From Lachnospiraceae bacterium UBA1729 (lineage in GTDB: Bacteria; Bacillota; Clostridia; Lachnospirales; Lachnospiraceae), in assembly GCA_002315945.1 (NCBI GenBank), contig DCIJ01000022.1, forward strand, positions 13,875 through 42,426: DNA of 28,552 bases. The letters run 5' to 3'. Below, one piece after another: positions 16,587 through 23,415 of this stretch. The position numbers and the translations under genes are program-made. How positions within the stretch are numbered: position 1 is the stretch's first letter; every line of letters starts with the position of its first letter. Below the pieces are notes generated by a model that made no database searches, had not been told where the DNA came from, and worked only from the letters and a program-made list of their open reading frames with translations.

Positions 16587-17631
16587 TTATCATCTGCTCC
16601 ATCAGAACTCTTTCGCCCATATCTCTCCAGGCATTATCTGTTATAGGGAAGGCACCAACTCTTCTGCCTTCATCAATACATTTCTTAATCAGGTCTGTTA
16701 TGTGGAAAAATGTATTTTCAGGAATCAGTTCCAGCACCTCTGGATTTAGTACATAAACCCCTGTATTCACCAGAAAGTCAAGATTGGGCTTTTCCTCAAG
16801 TCCCTTAACCGCTGCTGTTTCCTTTCCCTCTTCCAGTTTGACTATTCCGTAGGGAATCTCGTATTCCTTCAGGGAAGTGAGCATAGTGATACAGTTTCCG
16901 GAATTCTTATGGAAATCCATAACCTTCACATAATCCACATCCAGCAGGATGTCACAGTTACTTACAAAAAATGAATCTGTCAGTTTCCCTTTTAATAGGG
17001 CAAGGCTTCCTGCTGTACCAAAAAAGTCTGTCTCCTCCACATACTGAATGTCAAAAGGAGCTCCCAAATCTTCCATAAAAGCCTTAATCAGATTCTTCTT
17101 ATAATTTACAGACAGGAAAAATGTATTACACCCAAACTGGGAGAATGAATCCAGTATTCTTTCAAGAATGGTTTTAGCCCCAATTGAAATCAGAGGTTTT
17201 GGAAGCACATCAGTCAGAGGAGCCAGTCTGGTTCCCTTGCCACCTGCCATTATTACAACAGGTGCATCTGTTTTTTCTCCCTGAGCCTTCTTCTGAGTAT
17301 AATCGGAATATCTGAATACGATGTCAACAAGCATTCCATCCTCTTCAATTACAGGGATTGCATCCAGTCCCCTTTCAGACATGAGTCTCAAGGCCTTGCC
17401 TCGATTCTTAGGTGTCACGCATACCGGATTTGAGGTCATGATTCCTGTTACAGGCGACTTCATGTCGACACCAGCCAGAATTGCCTTTCTAATATTCGAG
17501 TCGGTAACTACTCCTAAAAGCTTCCCCTCATCCACAATCAGTACTATTCTCTCATGGGTCTGATCTAACACCTTGATTGCATTCATTATGGAATATTCAG
17601 TTGTAATACACAGGTCTTTTAGTTCTGTCAT
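16573..17631 (-). CDS. ptmE: CBS-domain sugar nucleotidyltransferase (PtmE-like, GDP-sugar forming)
   Basis: 352 aa with two CBS modules at about 1-115, then a nucleotidyltransferase domain with GGKGTRL and LPKPL (130-147) and a DILLDVDY metal region near 230. This fused layout matches PtmE of Campylobacter, which makes GDP-glucosamine (an N-acetylated later) at the start of the GDP-linked legionaminic acid route. It begins 2 bases after the legB stop. A close alternative is another NDP-hexose pyrophosphorylase; GMP specificity cannot be read from the motifs here. The CBS domains suggest control by an adenine nucleotide. Confidence 0.82.
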   Translation of the reverse strand: MTELKDLCITTEYSIMNAIKVLDQTHERIVLIVDEGKLLGVVTDSNIRKAILAGVDMKSPVTGIMTSNPVCVTPKNRGKALRLMSERGLDAIPVIEEDGMLVDIVFRYSDYTQKKAQGEKTDAPVVIMAGGKGTRLAPLTDVLPKPLISIGAKTILERILDSFSQFGCNTFFLSVNYKKNLIKAFMEDLGAPFDIQYVEETDFFGTAGSLALLKGKLTDSFFVSNCDILLDVDYVKVMDFHKNSGNCITMLTSLKEYEIPYGIVKLEEGKETAAVKGLEEKPNLDFLVNTGVYVLNPEVLELIPENTFFHITDLIKKCIDEGRRVGAFPITDNAWRDMGERVLMEQMINEYK

Positions 17632-17633
17632 CT

Positions 17634-18614
17634 TTATACGTTATATATATCCACCTTATAGTGGTCCATGTTACCCTTGATCCATTCAATTGTCTCAGCG
17701 AGACCTTCCTCAAAGGTATGTCCTGGTTTCCAGTTTGTTAACTGCATGATTTTTTCATTTGATCCCAGTAATCTGTTTACTTCACTCTTCTCGGGACGGG
17801 TACGCACCTCATCGCAGATTATCTTTGCCTTGGGATTAATCTGTCTGATCAACTCATTTGCCAGATCCCCAATACTAATCTCTCTCTGGGTTGCAATGTT
17901 GATTTCCTGTCCTACAGTCTTATCTGATACTGCTATTTCATAGAAGCCATTGGCAGTATCCTTTACATAGTTGAAATCTCTGGTTGGTGTAAGACTTCCC
18001 AGCTTTATTTCTTCTTTTCCAGCCAACAGCTGTGTGATAATTGTAGGTATTACAGCTCTTGCTGACTGTCTTGGACCATATGTATTAAATGGTCTGACAA
18101 TGGTCACCGGCAGTTCAAAGCTTCTGTAAAAGCTCTCTGCCAGCCTGTCTGCTCCGATTTTTGTAGCAGAATAGGGTGACTGTCCCTGATATGGATGTTT
18201 CTCATCAATGGGAACATACTGAGCAGTTCCATAGACCTCTGAAGTTGATGTCACAAGAACTCTCTCCAGCTCAAGATCTCTTGAAGCCTGCAGTACATTC
18301 AGGGTTCCCTTAATATTTGTATCTACATATGAGTCGGGAGAATGATAGCTAAATGGAATTGCAATCAGTGCTGCCAGGTGAAATACCCCGTCACAGCCTT
18401 CCAGCGCTTTTCTTACTCCATTAGGGTCACGGATATCTCCCTGGAATATTTCGATATTATCAAGCTTCTCCTTGGGCAGGGTATCTAACCATCCCCAGGT
18501 GTTAAAGGAGTTGTAATATGTAAAAGCTTTTACATCAAATCCCTTTTCCATAAGGTGCTCTGTAAGATGACTCCCTATAAATCCATCCGCACCTGTTACA
18601 AGTACTTTTTTCAT
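17634..18614 (-). CDS. legB: LegB-like nucleotide-sugar 4,6-dehydratase
   Basis: 326 aa extended SDR that removes water from a UDP- or GDP-GlcNAc type sugar to give a 4-keto-6-deoxy sugar, first step of legionaminic-type synthesis. TGADGFIG (7-14), the segment YYNSFNTWGWLD (33-44) characteristic of LegB as I recall it, TSTSEVYG (122-129) and YSATK (148-152) are present, along with RPFNTYGPRQ. The ATG directly follows the murB stop with no gap, so the glycan block starts inside the murB transcript. The ribosome binding site is weak. Confidence 0.87.
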   Translation of the reverse strand: MKKVLVTGADGFIGSHLTEHLMEKGFDVKAFTYYNSFNTWGWLDTLPKEKLDNIEIFQGDIRDPNGVRKALEGCDGVFHLAALIAIPFSYHSPDSYVDTNIKGTLNVLQASRDLELERVLVTSTSEVYGTAQYVPIDEKHPYQGQSPYSATKIGADRLAESFYRSFELPVTIVRPFNTYGPRQSARAVIPTIITQLLAGKEEIKLGSLTPTRDFNYVKDTANGFYEIAVSDKTVGQEINIATQREISIGDLANELIRQINPKAKIICDEVRTRPEKSEVNRLLGSNEKIMQLTNWKPGHTFEEGLAETIEWIKGNMDHYKVDIYNV

Positions 18615-19484
18615 TTATTCAAAATCTCCTATCATAATCACTTCTGTCTCAAGGCTGACCCCACTGGATTCCTTTACCTTCTTCTGGACAGACCTGATTA
18701 CCTGATATATATCATCAGCTGTAGCTTCGTTTTTATTTACTACAAAACCACAATGCTTATCTGATACACAGGCACCACCGATGGAAAAGCCTTTGAGTCC
18801 TGCATCTTCAATCAGCTTACCCGCAAAATGTCCCTCCGGTCTTTTGAAGGTACTTCCTGCGCTTGGATACTCCAGCGGCTGCTTCTCTCTTCTCCTTTGG
18901 GACAGGTCGTCCATATATGCCTTAATCTGATCACCATCTCCGGGAGATAATTTAAGTTTTACTTCAGTAATTACATACCTTTTGAACTTAAATATGCTGG
19001 TTCTGTACCCCAGACACATTTCCTCATTTGACAGAGAAAAAAAGTGTCCATTCTCGTCCATGGCTGTGACGCTGACAACAATGTCCTTCATCTCACCGCC
19101 GTATGCCCCTGCATTCATAACCATGGCACCACCAATAGTACCTGGTATTCCAGCAGCAAATTCCATTCCTGTCAGGCTGTTTTCCAATGCCTTTGCTGCA
19201 ACCTGGGATAACAGCATTCCAGCCCCTGCGGTGATAATATTGTCATCCACGCTTACAGACTTGAATTCTCCATCCAGACTTATTACTGCTCCATCAAATC
19301 CCTTATCACTGACCAGGAGGTTTGAACCATTGCCTATTATCAGATATTCCTTATTATTTTCACAAAAGGTAGTAACCAGATTTGCCAGTTCCTCCTTCGT
19401 TTCAGCCCTCATATATCTCCATGCCGGCCCACCTACTCTAAAGGTGGTGTGCCTAAGGAGAGGCTCATTTTCATATATTTTCAT
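18615..19484 (-). CDS. murB: UDP-N-acetylenolpyruvoylglucosamine reductase
   Basis: Reduces UDP-GlcNAc-enolpyruvate to UDP-MurNAc with NADPH and FAD in peptidoglycan synthesis; essential and cytoplasmic. 289 aa, a type IIb MurB. FAD-binding GNGSNLLVSD (51-60) and AGIPGTIGGAMVMNAGAYGG (111-130), the YRT pair (160-162), catalytic Ser in PSAGSTFKRP (S211) and Glu near the C-terminus (E279) are all in place. It lies 25 bases after glucokinase. In related genomes rapZ and whiA often follow murB; here legB does. Confidence 0.97.
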   Translation of the reverse strand: MKIYENEPLLRHTTFRVGGPAWRYMRAETKEELANLVTTFCENNKEYLIIGNGSNLLVSDKGFDGAVISLDGEFKSVSVDDNIITAGAGMLLSQVAAKALENSLTGMEFAAGIPGTIGGAMVMNAGAYGGEMKDIVVSVTAMDENGHFFSLSNEEMCLGYRTSIFKFKRYVITEVKLKLSPGDGDQIKAYMDDLSQRRREKQPLEYPSAGSTFKRPEGHFAGKLIEDAGLKGFSIGGACVSDKHCGFVVNKNEATADDIYQVIRSVQKKVKESSGVSLETEVIMIGDFE

Positions 19485-19509
19485 ATTATGTTAAAAGCTC
19501 ACTTATATT

Positions 19510-20445
19510 TTACAGAACCAGCTTGGCTGCTCCATAGATTCCAGCATCATTTCCCAGTGTAGCCAGCAGGATCTTAGCTTCTCTGCTTCCATGGAACACA
19601 TTAGCTTTATAGGGTTCAGTAATGAAATCAAACAGGATTTCTCCAGCCTTTGATACTCCTCCTCCGATTACAAAAGCCTGAGGATTGATTACTGATCCAA
19701 TTACCGCCATTCCTTTTCCAAGATAATCACCATAGGATACTGCAATTTCATTTGCAACCTTATCTCCAGCCTTTACTGCGTCAAAAATAGACTTGGCAGA
19801 CACTTCATCATTTCTTAATACACTTTCAGCTCCATCAGCTGCCAGTCTCTTGTTAGCCAGTCTTACGATTCCTGTAGCAGAAGCATACTGCTCAAGGCAA
19901 CCATAGTTTCCGCATCCGCAGGCATCCTTTTCATCATCATTTACGTGAATATGGCCAATTTCTCCGCCGGCCCCTGTTGCACCGCCTAAAATCTTTCCAT
20001 CAATAATGATTCCTCCGCCAACACCTGTTCCCAGAGTAACCATTACTATACTGTCAAAGCCCTGGCCGCCGCCTTTCCACATTTCGCCAAGGGCAGCTAC
20101 ATTTGCATCATTACCTGCCTTTGTCTCTATTCCGGTCAGTTTTTCCATCTCAGCCTTAACAAATACATCTTCCTTCCAGCCAAGATTTACAGCCTTATGA
20201 CATACACTCTCATTCTCAATAGGTCCAGGAAGACCAATTCCAATTCCTGCCACATCACTTTTTTCGATTTTCTTTTCTTCAAGCTTATCTAAAATAGCTT
20301 TAGCGATATCAGGAAGAATTTTACTTCCTGCTTCTTCTTTTCTGGTTGGGATTTCCCACTTATCAACCACTTCACCTGTGATACTAAACAGACCCATCTT
20401 TACTGTGGTTCCACCAAGATCTATTCCAAAACAATAATTTGCCAT
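19510..20445 (-). CDS. glcK: ROK-family glucokinase
   Basis: Phosphorylates glucose with ATP; 311 aa. IDLGGTTVKMG (8-18) is the phosphate-binding loop, GNDANVAALGE (111-121) and EIGH (162-165) follow, and the zinc motif CGCGNYGC (176-183) is complete. The ATG at 20445 is chosen over an in-frame GTG at 20466 because AGGAGG lies 9 bases upstream of it. It starts 1 base from the hprK stop. Grouping with HPr kinase fits control of carbon catabolism. Confidence 0.94.
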   Translation of the reverse strand: MANYCFGIDLGGTTVKMGLFSITGEVVDKWEIPTRKEEAGSKILPDIAKAILDKLEEKKIEKSDVAGIGIGLPGPIENESVCHKAVNLGWKEDVFVKAEMEKLTGIETKAGNDANVAALGEMWKGGGQGFDSIVMVTLGTGVGGGIIIDGKILGGATGAGGEIGHIHVNDDEKDACGCGNYGCLEQYASATGIVRLANKRLAADGAESVLRNDEVSAKSIFDAVKAGDKVANEIAVSYGDYLGKGMAVIGSVINPQAFVIGGGVSKAGEILFDFITEPYKANVFHGSREAKILLATLGNDAGIYGAAKLVL

Positions 20446-20446
20446 C

Positions 20447-21388
20447 TTATTCTTCCTCCTCTTCACGACGCTTTGCTAAAGAATTCTGTACTCTTGTATA
20501 TAATTCCTGTGCAGCGTTGTAGCCCATCTTCTTCTGTCTGTGGTTAACCGCTGCAGACTCACAGATAATTGCCAGATTTCGGCCTGGACGGATAGGAATA
20601 CTGTGGCATACTATTTTTTTGCCAAGGTATTCTGTATATTCTTCTTCGAGACCAAGTCTGTCATACTCTTTATCCTTGTCCCAGTCTTCAAGTTTAATGA
20701 CAAGGTCGATATTCTGGGTATCCCTTACTGAAGACACACCAAAGAGGGTCTTCACGTCTACAATTCCAATACCTCTTAGCTCAATAAAATGCTTTGTAAT
20801 ATCAGGTGCAGTACCAATGATAGTATCGTCACTAACCTTTCTAAGCTCTACCACATCATCTGTAACCAGACGGTGTCCTCTCTTGATAAGCTCCAGCGCA
20901 GCCTCAGATTTACCAATACCACTCTCGCCAGTAATCAGAACACCTTCACCATATACATCAACCAGTACGCCATGGACTGAAATACATGGAGCCAGTTTTA
21001 CATTGAGCCATCTGATTATCTCTGCCAAAAATGCACTTGTTGCCTTGTTTGTCATTAGCAAAGGAATACCATGAGCCACTGCAATTTCTCTGAATACCGG
21101 GTCAGGAGTCAGTTCTCTACAATAGATAATTGCAGGAATGGGATATGAAAGAAGTTCCTCAAACACCTCTCTCTTTTTATCTTCATCCATGCTTGCTATG
21201 TAGGTGTACTCTACATATCCAATAATTTGAAGTCGGGTTGCTGCAAAATGCTCAAAATAGCCAGCAAGCTGCAAGGCCGGTCTGTTAATATCAGGCTGAT
21301 TAATATTAATCTTTTTGATGTCAACTTCCGGGGTCAAGTTTTCCAGTTTCATTTTTTCAATGATTGCTGATAGTTTTACCGATGCCAT
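20447..21388 (-). CDS. hprK: HPr kinase/phosphorylase
   Basis: Phosphorylates and dephosphorylates Ser46 of HPr, the switch for catabolite repression in Firmicutes. 313 aa. P-loop GESGIGKS (154-161), the general-base histidine region HG (139-140) and the C-terminal signature IELRGIGIVDV (202-212) are present. The end is a run of acidic residues (RREEEEE). AAGGAG precedes the ATG. It heads the 18-gene string, with 82 bases between it and uvrC. Confidence 0.97.
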   Translation of the reverse strand: MASVKLSAIIEKMKLENLTPEVDIKKININQPDINRPALQLAGYFEHFAATRLQIIGYVEYTYIASMDEDKKREVFEELLSYPIPAIIYCRELTPDPVFREIAVAHGIPLLMTNKATSAFLAEIIRWLNVKLAPCISVHGVLVDVYGEGVLITGESGIGKSEAALELIKRGHRLVTDDVVELRKVSDDTIIGTAPDITKHFIELRGIGIVDVKTLFGVSSVRDTQNIDLVIKLEDWDKDKEYDRLGLEEEYTEYLGKKIVCHSIPIRPGRNLAIICESAAVNHRQKKMGYNAAQELYTRVQNSLAKRREEEEE

Positions 21389-21470
21389 AGGCTGCTCCTT
21401 TACTGTAATATTTTCTAATAATCAGACTTTCCCAAATTACAAAAATACATCATCATATTTTACCACACAC

Positions 21471-23342
21471 TTAACTTCCATTAAAGAAGTTTTTAATCTG
21501 TATCGCAATATGTTCTGGTATCTGAGGCACCTCCATGAGTTCTTCAATACTGGCCGCCTTGATGGCTTCCACATTCTGAAAATGCTTCATCAATGCCTTT
21601 CGTCTGGCCTCTCCCACTCCGGGTATGTCATCCAGCACACTCTTAACCTGGGTCTGGCTTCTCAGGCTTCTGTGATAAGTAATTGCAAATCTGTGGGCTT
21701 CATCCTGAATTCTTGTAATTAACTTGAACCCTTCTGAATGGGTATCAATATCAATCTCAACATTGTTAAAGTAAAGGCCCCTTGTCCTGTGATTATCATC
21801 CTTTACCATTCCGCATACAGGAATATCCAGTTCCAGCTCCCTTAGTACCTCCAGCGCAATATTTACCTGACCTCTTCCACCATCCATCAGCAACAGGTCT
21901 GGAAATCTTGTAAAGCTTCCAAACTTGTCATCAAGATTCTTCTGCTCATTTGCCGCCTTTTCATCAAGTCCATGCACGAATCTTCTTGTAAGGACCTCCT
22001 TCATACATGCATAGTCGTCCGGTCCAGCCACCGTTTTCATTTTAAATTTTCGGTAGTCACTTTTCTTAGGTTTGCCCTTTTCAAACACTACCATACTTCC
22101 AACATTGGCAAATCCGCTAGTGTTGGAAATATCAAAGGCTTCCATTCTTTCAACTGATTTTAGGTTCAGCCAGCCCTCAATTTCTTTGACAGCCCCTATG
22201 GTCCTGCCTTCCTCTCTTTTGATTCTTTCCTTGTCTCTGTTTAACACCAGAGATGCATTATTATAAGCAAGTTCTACAAGCTTTTCTTTAGAACCAATCT
22301 TGGGTGTTCTTATTGTCACCCTGCTTCCTCTCTTGGAAGACAGCCATTCCCCTATTAATTCCGAATCCTCCAGCTGAATCTGCATCATGATTTCCCTTGG
22401 AATAAAAGGAGTTCCCGCATAGAACTGCTTTACAAAGGCCGACAGTATTTCGGTGTCCTCGCTTTCCTCAACTCGACTCATAAAGAAATGTTCACGACCA
22501 ATCAGCCTTCCGTTTCTAATGAAAAAGACCTGCACCACAGCATCTCTTTCCTCTCTGGCCATGGCAATTACATCCTTGTCCTCACCATCAGAATCCGTAA
22601 TTTTCTGTCTCTGATTTACAGATTTAACACTGGACAGTAAATCTCTGTATCTAATAGCTTCTTCGAATTCCATATTCTCAGAAGCCTCATTCATTTTGTC
22701 CTCCAGTTCTTTCATCACCGTCTTGAAATTGCCATTCAGAAACTCCAGGGCCTGTTTTATTCTGTCGCCATATTCTTCCCTGCTGACACACCCCCTGCAG
22801 GGCGCCATACACTGATGAATATGATAATTTAAGCAGGGGCGCTCAATTCCAAAATCTCTGGGAAACTTCTTTCTGCAGGTTCTTAACTCAAAAAGCTTGT
22901 TGGTAAGTTCTACTGCGTCATTAACCGCTCCTGCACTGGTGAAGGGACCAAAATATCTGGATCTGTCCTTTTTCATTTCCCTGGAAAAAAGTACTCTTGG
23001 ATATTCCTCCCCTAAAGTTACTTTAATGTAAGGATAGGTCTTATCATCCTTTAACATGGTATTGTAATGGGGATTATGTTCCTTAATCAGGTTGTTTTCC
23101 AGCACCAGTGCTTCCAGCTCAGAATCGGTGATAATATACTCAAAGTACTGAATATGCGTAACCATCTTCTGGATTTTCAGGCTTTTCTTCGTACTCTCGC
23201 GGAAATAGCTTCTAACCCTGTTCCTTAGGTTGATAGCCTTACCCACATAAATTATTGTGTCATTAGCATCATGCATCAGGTATACACCTGGATTTGTAGG
23301 TAATTTTTTCAATTCTTCCTGAATATCAAATTCTATACTCAT
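21471..23342 (-). CDS. uvrC: Excinuclease ABC subunit C
   Basis: Nucleotide-excision repair nuclease that cuts both sides of a lesion. 623 aa from the ATG at 23342, which has AAGGA upstream; the frame extends to a TTG at 23369 that is less likely. GIY-YIG domain at the N-terminus (NPGVYLMHD, IIYVGKAINLRNRVRSYF), a UVR motif around 200-235, the RNase H-like nuclease with AFDISNTSG and LLMDGGRGQ, and C-terminal helix-hairpin-helix pairs (DIPGVGEARRKALMKHF). A terminator sits only 26 bases upstream of the ATG, so expression seems to depend on readthrough from ftsH or a promoter inside the ftsH 3' end. Confidence 0.96.
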   Translation of the reverse strand: MSIEFDIQEELKKLPTNPGVYLMHDANDTIIYVGKAINLRNRVRSYFRESTKKSLKIQKMVTHIQYFEYIITDSELEALVLENNLIKEHNPHYNTMLKDDKTYPYIKVTLGEEYPRVLFSREMKKDRSRYFGPFTSAGAVNDAVELTNKLFELRTCRKKFPRDFGIERPCLNYHIHQCMAPCRGCVSREEYGDRIKQALEFLNGNFKTVMKELEDKMNEASENMEFEEAIRYRDLLSSVKSVNQRQKITDSDGEDKDVIAMAREERDAVVQVFFIRNGRLIGREHFFMSRVEESEDTEILSAFVKQFYAGTPFIPREIMMQIQLEDSELIGEWLSSKRGSRVTIRTPKIGSKEKLVELAYNNASLVLNRDKERIKREEGRTIGAVKEIEGWLNLKSVERMEAFDISNTSGFANVGSMVVFEKGKPKKSDYRKFKMKTVAGPDDYACMKEVLTRRFVHGLDEKAANEQKNLDDKFGSFTRFPDLLLMDGGRGQVNIALEVLRELELDIPVCGMVKDDNHRTRGLYFNNVEIDIDTHSEGFKLITRIQDEAHRFAITYHRSLRSQTQVKSVLDDIPGVGEARRKALMKHFQNVEAIKAASIEELMEVPQIPEHIAIQIKNFFNGS

Positions 23343-23367
23343 CAAAATTTTCCTTACATTAAATACC

Positions 23368-23396
23368 AAAAACAGGCTGTATATTTATACAGCCTG
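23368..23396 (-). terminator. Rho-independent terminator between the second ftsH and uvrC
   Basis: On the minus strand CAGGCTGTAT (23396-23387) pairs with ATACAGCCTG (23382-23373) around a short AT loop, followed by five T. There is no comparable T run on the plus strand. It would end ftsH transcripts before uvrC, whose ATG is 26 bases further on. Confidence 0.85.
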
Positions 23397-23415
23397 CAAA
23401 CATTAATTAATTCTT

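Noticed and set aside
8209..18614. Mobile element or recent transfer as the source of the glycan block
   Set aside because: No transposase, integrase, flanking repeats or tRNA gene was found at either edge, and base composition looks similar to the neighbours by eye.
21389..21470. Promoter in the uvrC-hprK gap
   Set aside because: A TTGGGA/AATATT pair with 17-base spacing can be found on the minus strand, but both boxes match the consensus poorly (4 of 6 each), so it is not listed as a feature.
23343..23369. TTG start 9 codons upstream of the uvrC ATG
   Set aside because: It would lie in the terminator T tract and lacks a ribosome binding site; the ATG at 23342 matches the family start.
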